A stretch of DNA of 64,000 nt, taken from positions 1 to 64,000 of the forward strand of contig JBCCHB010000092.1 in assembly GCA_039028975.1 (NCBI GenBank), read 5' to 3'. The stretch comes from JAHBNG01 sp039028975 (GTDB lineage Bacteria > Chloroflexota > Anaerolineae > Caldilineales > Caldilineaceae). A program made the position numbers and the translations under genes. Positions within the stretch are counted from its first letter, which is position 1. Each line of letters opens with the position of its first letter. Positions 26,991-34,620 of the stretch are shown piece after piece. The notes under the pieces are model-generated. The model had not been told where the DNA came from. It saw only the letters and a list, made by a program, of their open reading frames with translations, and did not search any database.

Positions 26991-27001
26991 AATCGCGTCC
27001 C

Positions 27002-28456
27002 ATGAAAACTAAAACCAACCTCCTCTTCATCCTTACAGACGACCAAGGCTACTGGGCTATGGGCTGCGCTGGCAACGCGGAGATCCGCACGCCCAACCTG
27101 GATAGGCTGGCTGCAACGGGGATACACTTTGCGAACTTCTTTTGCGCATCTCCAGTCTGCTCGGCGGCGCGAGCGTCCATTTTGACGGGGCGTATTCCGT
27201 CCCAACATGGTGTACAGGACTTTCTGCGGGCAGGCAACTCGAGCATTTTGGGCAACGGGGATCAGGGGATTGAGTATTTGGCTGGCCAAACGGCCTATAC
27301 GAATCTTTTGGCCGAGGCCGGCTATCTATGTGGTCTGAGTGGTAAGTGGCACCTCGGCTTTTCAGAGAAACCACAAAAGGGCTTTGCCTACTGGGACGTT
27401 CATGCTACGGGCAGTGGACCCTACTACAATGCACCCATGATTCGAGATGGTCAACTCTATCAACGGTCGGATTACGTTAGTGACCTGATTACGGACAGTG
27501 CACTCAACTTTCTTGAGTCGCAAAAGGAGAATGAGCAACCATTCTGCTTAAATGTCAACTACACGGCTCCTCATGCCCCTTGGGGAAGGGAACACCATCC
27601 AGCAGAACTCTATGACGACTACTTCCAGAACTGCACGTTTGACTCGGTACCGGATGAGCCGATGCATCCTCTTCATCTGCACAAGGAGGGTGCGGCTGGC
27701 TCCTTAGGCTTTACAGAAGAATCTCGGCGGGCTGCACTGAGCGGCTACTTTGCAGCTACTACGGCTATGGATATGAACGTAGGGCGGCTGCTCGGCTGGC
27801 TGGAGGAGAACAATCTTCGTGAGAACACGTTGATCATCTTCACCAGCGACAATGGCATGAACATGGGGCATCACGGCATCTACGGCAAAGGCAATGGCAC
27901 CTTCCCACCCAACATGTTTGATACGTCAGTCAAGGTGCCCGTGCTGATCTCTCACCCGGGCCACGTTCCCCAAGACGCGGTGACTGATTCACTCCACAGC
28001 CACTATGATCTGATGCCAACTTTGCTCGATTATTTCGGTATTGCCAACCCCAATGCGGAGGATCTACCCGGCCGAAGCTTTGCACCGTTGTTGCGGGGAA
28101 ACCAGATGGCCGAACAGGAACAGGTAGTCGTCTTTGATGAATATGGTCCTACCCGCATGATTCGGACGCGAGAATGGAAATATGTCCATCGCTATCCCTT
28201 CGGACCTCATGAACTCTATGATTTGAACAATGATCCAGGTGAACGGGAAAATCTCATCGGTGAATCTGCACAGCAGGAGCTACGGGAAGGTTTGCAGGCT
28301 GAATTAGAAGGCTGGTTTGTGCGTTATGCCGATCCCATGCGAGATGGCAGCCGAGAAGCTGTGATGGGGCGAGGTCAGTTGGACGTGGTAGGACCAGAGG
28401 CGTTGGGGAAAAAGCGGTTTGCTGATGATGTGGCCTACCACGCAGATTATCTTTAA
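27002..28456 (+). CDS. sulfatase (arylsulfatase-type, formylglycine-dependent)
   Basis: A 484-residue sulfatase; it hydrolyses sulfate esters using a formylglycine made from Cys53 in the motif C-S-A-A-R (SPVCSAARASILTGR). Metal ligands are visible early (LTDDQ, D13-D14) and late (IIFTSDNGMNMG). No signal peptide is present, so it is either cytosolic or exported by an unusual route. The substrate is unknown; many relatives act on sulfated polysaccharides or choline sulfate. I start at the ATG at 27002, right before the conserved TNLLFILTDD; neither candidate start has a clear ribosome binding site. The 3' end overlaps by 4 bases with the convergent NHL gene. No maturase (anaerobic SME or FGE) lies in the window. 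Confidence 0.9.
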   Translation: MKTKTNLLFILTDDQGYWAMGCAGNAEIRTPNLDRLAATGIHFANFFCASPVCSAARASILTGRIPSQHGVQDFLRAGNSSILGNGDQGIEYLAGQTAYTNLLAEAGYLCGLSGKWHLGFSEKPQKGFAYWDVHATGSGPYYNAPMIRDGQLYQRSDYVSDLITDSALNFLESQKENEQPFCLNVNYTAPHAPWGREHHPAELYDDYFQNCTFDSVPDEPMHPLHLHKEGAAGSLGFTEESRRAALSGYFAATTAMDMNVGRLLGWLEENNLRENTLIIFTSDNGMNMGHHGIYGKGNGTFPPNMFDTSVKVPVLISHPGHVPQDAVTDSLHSHYDLMPTLLDYFGIANPNAEDLPGRSFAPLLRGNQMAEQEQVVVFDEYGPTRMIRTREWKYVHRYPFGPHELYDLNNDPGERENLIGESAQQELREGLQAELEGWFVRYADPMRDGSREAVMGRGQLDVVGPEALGKKRFADDVAYHADYL

Positions 28457-29481
28457 TGAATTAATTTCTTCACCAACTTAGTCACTCGACCACCAATCAC
28501 CCATTCAACCAAATAGATATTGCCATCGGGATCAGTGGCGACGTCGTGGGGGCTATTAAAGCGTCCAACCATAAGCAGGTCGGATGGTAGATTGGGCCAG
28601 CCATCGATCTCACAGACGGCCTCGTTCTCGCCCAAATAGCAGACAAAGTTGTCTTGGCTGTCCAAAATAGTCACTCGGCCTCGCAACTCAGGTATGATGA
28701 GATAGTCTTTGTACGAGGCAAATGCAGAGGGGCTTGTCAGAATACCTTCTCCGAAGGTGCGTAAAAAGTTCCCTTCTAGATCATAGACCTGCACTCGTCG
28801 ATTCTCCTGATCTGCGATATAAAGCTCTGGTTCTAATTTGCGGTTGTCGATCCAGATATTGTGGGGGCAGCGAAATTTGCCCGCTGGGCCTTCTGTTCCA
28901 TTAATACTTTGCAAATAGTTACCTTTTTTGTCATAACGGTGGAGATAGCTGGCACCATATCCATCGGCAACCCAAATGTCTCCAGAACCACCAAAACGCT
29001 CTTCGTCTACCGCCACGCTCGTTGGCTTATACGCGCACACATCGTAAATTACGCAATCTGGTGGTACAATAGATTGAATCTCCTGACCAGCAAGAGTCGT
29101 TTTGACGACTTCGCCAGTTACAGAGTCGGCTAACCACAAGAATTCTTCTTTGCCTTCTTTGACAAGGGTCAGACCGTGAGCACCAGGAAATCGATCCCCC
29201 CATCTATCGAGTAGTTCGCCTGTAGAATTGTAAATGAGTACGGCTGGATCTGCTTGATGGAAGATAATCACGTTGCCCGTTTCACTTAGGGCAATGCCAT
29301 GGGTTCGTGCATCATCTTGGTTGTTGGATGTTTGGCTGGGAGTCTCAGGTAGATTTACCCAATGGTCGAGCCAGAGATAAGCCAAATCTCCTCGGCCAAC
29401 ATGAAACACATCTAGAAGGGTGTCGAGCGAATTTGCTCGCTCAAGTACGCAAGGTACCTCAAATGCATGGGGGGATGCCAT
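28453..29481 (-). CDS. NHL-repeat beta-propeller protein
   Basis: A 342-residue protein made of NHL-type propeller blades (GDIWVADGYGASYLHRYDKKGNYL, ELYIADQENRRVQVYDLEGNFL, PHDVATDPDGNIYLVEW). Propellers of this kind bind ligands or act as lyases in peptidylglycine amidating enzymes; no catalytic assignment is safe here. No signal peptide is visible. I start at the ATG at 29481, which has GGAG 9 bases upstream; a TTG five codons earlier is the alternative. It is convergent with the sulfatase gene (4-base overlap), which does not imply shared function. Confidence 0.82.
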   Translation of the reverse strand: MASPHAFEVPCVLERANSLDTLLDVFHVGRGDLAYLWLDHWVNLPETPSQTSNNQDDARTHGIALSETGNVIIFHQADPAVLIYNSTGELLDRWGDRFPGAHGLTLVKEGKEEFLWLADSVTGEVVKTTLAGQEIQSIVPPDCVIYDVCAYKPTSVAVDEERFGGSGDIWVADGYGASYLHRYDKKGNYLQSINGTEGPAGKFRCPHNIWIDNRKLEPELYIADQENRRVQVYDLEGNFLRTFGEGILTSPSAFASYKDYLIIPELRGRVTILDSQDNFVCYLGENEAVCEIDGWPNLPSDLLMVGRFNSPHDVATDPDGNIYLVEWVIGGRVTKLVKKLIH

Positions 29482-29959
29482 GTTTGCACTCTCCAATTTC
29501 TATTTATGGATAAACTGTCTGTATAGGTGGCTTTAAGGAGTCGAAAGTCAAAAATTCGGGTCACTATCCGCTCTCAAAAAAGTGAGAGGGTATATTTGCG
29601 TTGTAATTTTTTAGATTGCGGTTGTTTTCAAACGGAGCTGAGTACGAACGAATGTTTTAGCCGTCATTATTAAATAAGGCTAAATTAGTTTTATATGGAT
29701 CAAGTAGAACCCACGGAGGACGAAAAAGATTCTGCTATTCCATTTAATTCGTGTCCTATTTCTTAGGGCAGATTAAGCTAAATTATATGTAATAAATCGA
29801 ATGGTTGTCCCAAAATTGCGTGCGATAACAATAGAGTTGGATCAATAGAAACTTGGCATTCATACTGAATTCCTCGTTTAGCAGCGGCTATTTTGTAAGG
29901 TAGCCACTGCTAAACGAATCTATGGAAACTCTTTTTGGGTAAGTAGGGCATAGGAATGA
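29482..29959. other. intergenic region, AT-rich, with one strong hairpin
   Basis: No gene is supported. A segment near 29607-29632 (TGCGGTTGTTTTCAAAC) resembles a short repeat also found near 38510 and 53339. The hairpin at 29874-29917 is listed separately. Confidence 0.5.
29874..29917 (-). terminator. 17-bp stem hairpin downstream of the cNMP-fold gene
   Basis: TCGTTTAGCAGCGGCTA pairs with TAGCCACTGCTAAACGA (one G-U type mismatch) around a 10-base loop. It lies about 45 bases after the stop codon of the small minus-strand gene. No T-run follows, so it may stop transcription weakly or protect the mRNA end. Confidence 0.4.
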
Positions 29960-30304
29960 CTATTGCTGAAGTAGCTGGGGCTGTGGCTCGCTAACGGGAA
30001 CGATTGTACATTCTGTCAAAGCGACTGCTTCAGCACCAAGCCAGATCGATTCATCAAAGTACTCACCAGCTTCAACAAGATCAACGGGGCGACCATTTTG
30101 TAAGATAACTACCTCACCAGATGCAACAATGAAGGCTCTCTGCCCCAGACCCATCAAAGGGATGATCGTCTCACCTTTGGGATAGGTAGTGCTATTCTTA
30201 GCTGGTCTGCTCTGTTCACTCTGGTAAGGAAGGAAGGGTGTTACGTTTGTGGTTACGCTGGACTGTGCAAATCGAGTTGTTTCAGCAAATGATTTCAGTA
30301 ACAT
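29960..30304 (-). CDS. small cNMP-binding/cupin-fold protein
   Basis: A 114-residue protein. From about residue 40 the sequence fits the second half of a CRP-type cyclic-nucleotide-binding fold (YPKGETIIPLMGLG, AFIVASGEVVIL, VDLVEAGEYFDE). The conserved Arg/Glu of a functional phosphate-binding cassette is not visible and there is no DNA-binding domain, so it is more likely a small sensor or structural protein than a CRP regulator. AAGGAG lies 8 bases upstream of the ATG at 30304; a longer frame to 30370 lacks this. It is divergent from the SARP regulator, with an inverted repeat between them, so the two may be linked in regulation. The exact family is not recognised. Confidence 0.6.
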   Translation of the reverse strand: MLLKSFAETTRFAQSSVTTNVTPFLPYQSEQSRPAKNSTTYPKGETIIPLMGLGQRAFIVASGEVVILQNGRPVDLVEAGEYFDESIWLGAEAVALTECTIVPVSEPQPQLLQQ

Positions 30305-30461
30305 CAGGAGTTCTCCTTGTATGAGCGCTGGTTTGAAAGCGCTAGTTTTGGTGCCGTTTGGGTTTAGCACGTATGGATTACGGTTTCGGATGGATTGAGC
30401 TTGATTGTCTGCTCTGTTTTGTGTATGACGCCATCATACCGGACTAGCGTTAAATCATCAT

Positions 30462-30501
30462 TAATGGAAGATTTCACGTTTATTAAGAACTGCTTCCATT
30501 A
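30462..30501. promoter_or_regulatory. inverted repeat in the divergent region, possible operator
   Basis: TAATGGAAG (30462-30470) and CTTCCATTA (30493-30501) form perfect 9-bp arms separated by 22 bases, two to three helical turns centre to centre. They lie between the small cNMP-fold gene and the SARP regulator and may be the binding site of the regulator itself. This is a positional inference. Confidence 0.35.
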
Positions 30502-30581
30502 TTCTATCAGAAAGTGAATAGCCGTTACCTGTCAGGGTTCTGGCAGAAACCGCCGATTTTCTATCAGTTATCAATAAACAT

Positions 30582-33500
30582 ATGTCAACAACGCTAGTAC
30601 TCAATCTTTTGGGTAAGCCTACCGCTATATTAGATGGCAAGCCTTTAATTGATCTCGGGACGAATAAGACCCAGGCGCTGCTCTACTATCTGGCGGTGAC
30701 GGATGAGGTACACCCCCGCGAACATCTAGCTCGTCTTTTATGGGGAGGGGATTCGGATGACAAGGCACGCAATAGCTTGCGGGTAGCATTGGCTGCACTT
30801 CGCAAAAATCTGCCTAATCATCTGGATGTTCAGCGGCAGACCATTGCCTTCGAAGTCAACTGCGTATTGGAGCTGGATGTTCATCAGTTTGACGACTACA
30901 GCGCCAGCATTGGTGGGACATCTGGGGCAACGGAGGTCACAACACTCAAAAAGGCCATTGATCTCTACCGGGGCGACTTTCTGGAAGATTTCCATGTGGA
31001 TGGTGCCCCCAATTTTGAAGATTGGCTTCTTGCAGAACGTGAATATCGGCGTCAAGTAGCCATTGATATTCTTAATGGGTTAGCAACAGCTTTTCGGGAA
31101 AGGCGTCAGTACAAAGATGCGCAGGAGGTGCTCTCACGGCTATTGGAATTAGAGCCGTGGGAAGAAGATGCCCACTACATGCTGATGGAGACACTCAGCC
31201 GGCTTGGAGACTTTAATGGCGCTTTAGCTCAGTACCAAAGTTGTGTTGAAATTCTAGCTCAAGAACTTGATGCAGAGCCGATGCCTGAAACGATTGTCCT
31301 TTATGAACGGATTCAGATAGCTCGCTCGTTGCGTCGACACAACCTTCCGGCAGAATCAACACCCTTTGTGGGGCGTGAGTCAGAGCTGACGGCGCTCTAT
31401 GAGATGCTGATTTCGCCAGAATGTCAACTGATTACCATAACGGGATTGGGGGGGATGGGTAAGACCCGCGCAGCCTTGGCCAGCGCAAAAAAAATAGTTG
31501 ATCGAGAGGATCTGATTTTTCTCAATGGCATTATATACAGCTCGCTCGCTTCGACTTTATCGGCAGAATTACTACCCTCTATACTAGCTGAGGGCCTTGC
31601 AATCAAGCTAGACAGCAGCGATGATCCCCTTAACCGAGTTATCCACTATTTGGCAAACCAGGAGTGTCTACTCATACTAGATGGGTTTGAAACGCTATTG
31701 TCGGAGAGCCAGAGCAAGCAGGCAACCGATACCATTATACAGATTCTAACCCATTGTCCCTCGGTCAAATTCTTGATCACCAGTCGAGAGCCGTTGAACA
31801 TTCGGCAAGAGCAACGCGTCGAATTACAGGGATTAACCTTCCCTCTCACTGCCGATGAAGGCCAGTTAGAGACATATAGCGCCATTCAGCTCTTTCTACA
31901 AGGTGCTGAGCAAGTCCGTCCAGGGTTCCAAATTCAGGATGATGAAAAGGATGATGTCGTTGCCTTATGCAAATTATTGGGAGGGATGCCCTTAGGACTA
32001 AAGCTCTCGGCTGCGTGGTTGCGTGGTATGTCTGTTCAGCGTATTGTGGCCGAAATCAACCGAAATCTAGATTTTCTATCAACACGTATGAGAGATGTGG
32101 CCCCGCGTCAACGGAGTCTTCGTGCAGTATTTAATTACACCTGGTCACTATTAACAAATAGGGAAAAAGATGCATTTCGTAGTTTTTCAGCATTTCAAGG
32201 AGAATTTGGCGAAGAAGCGGCATTCGTTATTACGGGTGTGAATAAAACAACGCTCAACTCCTTGATTGCCCATTCGCTGATGCAATGCCGCACGAGACAG
32301 TGGATTACAACCAGAGATGGGGCAAACGTCACAACTGAAGTGACTAGGTACTCTATGCATCAGATGGTTCGTCAATTCGCAGCCGAGAAGTTGCAGGAGG
32401 TACCAGAACAGGAAAAGATGATTCGCTCTGCCCACTGTCAATACTATGTTACGTTTCTTAAGGAGCAGACTGCCAGGTTTAGCAGTTTTGATGAAACGGC
32501 GGCTCTTTCAGCCATCGGGCGAGAAGATGAAAATCTCCGAGCTGCTTGGCAATGGGCGATCCATTCATTTAACCCATCGGCACTAGAGAATTTGCTGAAG
32601 GGGATCTCGCTCTTCTTCCAATTAAACGGCCCGTTTCAAGAGGCGGAGGCTCGCTGTCGCGTGGTCATTGAGCAGATTCATGAGTATGTTGAGTCGGGTC
32701 AGATACGTGAGGATGAAGCCTCCCCTATTCTAGGAAAGTTGATGGTAGAACAGGCTCGGTTTCTGATTCACATGAGCCGTAATGAATCAGCTCTTCAGAT
32801 AGTCGATTCTCTCTTGGCCCTTAATGAAATGCTCAAGATATCTGAAGCGGGGAACATGGCTAGATTAGAGAGTGCATCTAAATTAGAAGCAGAAGCGTAT
32901 GCTCTCCAAAGTCAGGCATTAATCTTTATAGGTGATCTGGACCACTCCTACATAGCCGCCCAAAAAGCGTTACAGCTCTCGGTAAAAACCCAGCTTCTGC
33001 AGGTTGAATTAGTTAGCCATCGTATGGTTGGCTTCTATCATCTCCAGCGCAATGAATATGAACTATCCCACGCCGCTTATGAGGAAGCACTGGAGATTGC
33101 GCGCAAATTGAATGATAGACGTTCTGAAAGTACCATGTTGAGTAGCTTGGGGGTAATTTCTGTTCAGCAGAGCGACTATCAACAAGCTACCATCTTTTAC
33201 GAACAGGCTCTAAACCTATCTGTGGAGATTGGTGATCGCCCTGGTGAGGTGCATCGATTGAACAATTTAGGACGAGCCTATTCAGAGCAGAGGGATTTTG
33301 TGCGGGCGGAGGCTCATCTGCGCCATGCCTATCACCTATCTCGTGAAATTGGCTATAAGATGGTAGAAAGCAACACATTGTTGAGTTGGGCACGCAATAA
33401 TATGTATACTGGCAATTATGCTCAGGCAAGCGACTACCTTGAACGCTCTCTTCAGATTAAGCGTGTGATCAATGATCGGCATGGTGAAGGTGAAGTTTTA

Positions 33501-34034
33501 ACCTATATGGGATTGCTGCATCAGTTGCAAGGCAAACATCGGGAGGCGTTAGATCTAAGTCGTCAAGGGCTGGCTATTGCCAAGGAGTCCAATAGCGCTT
33601 TCGTCGTCCACTTTGCTCAGACCAATATGGGTCATGCACTTAGTAGCCTCGGCCAACTGACGTCGGCAGCTACCTCGTATCGATTGTCGCTTGATGGTCG
33701 TCAAGCGCTGGGCCACTTAAATTTAAGCATGGAACCCAGAGCCGGCTTCGTAGAGATAGGAATACAGCAGACGGACGTGGAGAGCACTCAGAGCCATCTC
33801 TCGATTCTGACCGAACACGTGAAAAACGGTTCGTTGGATGGGACGGATCAGCCGTTTCGCATCTATTGGATTGGCTATCAAGCTCTCTTGCAGAGCAATC
33901 CACCTGAAGCTGAGCGCTTTATTCAACAAGCCAAAGAGCGTTTGAACAGCTATGCGGAACAGATTTCTGATACAAAGATGCGTCAATCTTTTTTAGAGAA
34001 CGTTTCCTATCACCGTTTGATAACGCAAGCATAA
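30582..34034 (+). CDS. SARP-type transcriptional regulator with STAND ATPase and TPR repeats
   Basis: An 1150-residue regulator. The N-terminus is a winged-helix (Trans_reg_C) DNA-binding domain (LLYYLAVTDEVHPREHLARLLWG, NSLRVALAALRKNL) followed by a BTAD domain (about 95-240). The STAND/NB-ARC ATPase has Walker A GLGGMGKT near 287-294 and Walker B CLLILDG near 362. The last 450 residues are TPR repeats (for example YQQATIFYEQALNL), presumably the sensor. Such proteins activate transcription after a signal relieves TPR autoinhibition. The start is the ATG at 30582, immediately before the conserved LVLNLLGKP; no strong ribosome binding site precedes it. It is divergent from a small cNMP-fold gene, which may be a target. 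What it senses is unknown. Confidence 0.9.
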   Translation: MSTTLVLNLLGKPTAILDGKPLIDLGTNKTQALLYYLAVTDEVHPREHLARLLWGGDSDDKARNSLRVALAALRKNLPNHLDVQRQTIAFEVNCVLELDVHQFDDYSASIGGTSGATEVTTLKKAIDLYRGDFLEDFHVDGAPNFEDWLLAEREYRRQVAIDILNGLATAFRERRQYKDAQEVLSRLLELEPWEEDAHYMLMETLSRLGDFNGALAQYQSCVEILAQELDAEPMPETIVLYERIQIARSLRRHNLPAESTPFVGRESELTALYEMLISPECQLITITGLGGMGKTRAALASAKKIVDREDLIFLNGIIYSSLASTLSAELLPSILAEGLAIKLDSSDDPLNRVIHYLANQECLLILDGFETLLSESQSKQATDTIIQILTHCPSVKFLITSREPLNIRQEQRVELQGLTFPLTADEGQLETYSAIQLFLQGAEQVRPGFQIQDDEKDDVVALCKLLGGMPLGLKLSAAWLRGMSVQRIVAEINRNLDFLSTRMRDVAPRQRSLRAVFNYTWSLLTNREKDAFRSFSAFQGEFGEEAAFVITGVNKTTLNSLIAHSLMQCRTRQWITTRDGANVTTEVTRYSMHQMVRQFAAEKLQEVPEQEKMIRSAHCQYYVTFLKEQTARFSSFDETAALSAIGREDENLRAAWQWAIHSFNPSALENLLKGISLFFQLNGPFQEAEARCRVVIEQIHEYVESGQIREDEASPILGKLMVEQARFLIHMSRNESALQIVDSLLALNEMLKISEAGNMARLESASKLEAEAYALQSQALIFIGDLDHSYIAAQKALQLSVKTQLLQVELVSHRMVGFYHLQRNEYELSHAAYEEALEIARKLNDRRSESTMLSSLGVISVQQSDYQQATIFYEQALNLSVEIGDRPGEVHRLNNLGRAYSEQRDFVRAEAHLRHAYHLSREIGYKMVESNTLLSWARNNMYTGNYAQASDYLERSLQIKRVINDRHGEGEVLTYMGLLHQLQGKHREALDLSRQGLAIAKESNSAFVVHFAQTNMGHALSSLGQLTSAATSYRLSLDGRQALGHLNLSMEPRAGFVEIGIQQTDVESTQSHLSILTEHVKNGSLDGTDQPFRIYWIGYQALLQSNPPEAERFIQQAKERLNSYAEQISDTKMRQSFLENVSYHRLITQA

Positions 34035-34069
34035 CTGTAGATATACGGATACTGTTTATCCAGTACGCG

Positions 34070-34099
34070 GACCTGATAGGTTTTCAAAACCTATTGGGT
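34070..34099 (+). terminator. palindromic stem after the SARP regulator gene
   Basis: Perfect arms ATAGGTTTT/AAAACCTAT around a single base (34076-34094), extended by GACC/GGTC, lie 40 bases after the SARP stop codon. A T-rich run follows near 34110. It could be a terminator, or a protein-binding palindrome upstream of arfB. Confidence 0.4.
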
Positions 34100-34131
34100 C
34101 TTTGGATAATCTTTTTCTTAAAGACTAAATT

Positions 34132-34545
34132 ATGTTACAGATCTCTTCGCGGGTTTCAATCCCCTTCAATGAAATTGAATTAGATGCGGTACGTGCCCAA
34201 GGTGCAGGTGGGCAAAATGTCAATAAAGTGGCATCAGCAATTCACCTGCGCTTTGACATCCAAGCTTCTTCTCTGCCCGAGCTCTACAAAGAGCGGCTGC
34301 TCAAATTGACAGATCATCGCATCACCAAAGAAGGGGTTGTGATTATCAAGGCTCAAAGTAACCGAACCCAAGAAAAGAATCGAGAAGAGGCTCTAAGCAG
34401 GCTCCAACAGCTCATCAAGAGCGTCATGCAAACGCCAAAGAAACGCAAACCAACGAAGCCAAGCCAATCGGCCAAACAGAGACGACTAGAACAAAAGAAG
34501 AAGAGAGGGCAGGTTAAAGCATTACGGGGTAAGATCACAGAATAG
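34132..34545 (+). CDS. arfB: alternative ribosome-rescue factor ArfB (peptidyl-tRNA hydrolase, GGQ)
   Basis: A 137-residue single-domain release factor homologue. The catalytic GGQ motif is at residues 26-28 (GAGGQNVNKVASA), and the C-terminal tail (about 95-137) is very rich in Lys and Arg, as needed to enter the mRNA channel of a stalled ribosome. The protein frees nascent chains from non-stop ribosomes. There is no stop-codon recognition domain, which separates it from RF1/RF2. It stands alone between the SARP gene and the convergent pnp gene, followed by a terminator-like hairpin. Confidence 0.93.
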   Translation: MLQISSRVSIPFNEIELDAVRAQGAGGQNVNKVASAIHLRFDIQASSLPELYKERLLKLTDHRITKEGVVIIKAQSNRTQEKNREEALSRLQQLIKSVMQTPKKRKPTKPSQSAKQRRLEQKKKRGQVKALRGKITE

Positions 34546-34550
34546 CAAGG

Positions 34551-34577
34551 GGCCCAGTACTCATAACGTACCGGGCC
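34551..34577. terminator. terminator hairpin between arfB and pnp (convergent)
   Basis: GGCCC-A-GTAC pairs with GTAC-C-GGGCC around a 7-base loop, immediately after the arfB stop codon and 44 bases from the pnp stop codon. It can serve both convergent genes; only a weak T tract (CTCTT) follows on the plus strand. Confidence 0.55.
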
Positions 34578-34620
34578 TCTTGGATAAGAGGATGTATGTA
34601 TATGTGGTATGAGACAGCGA

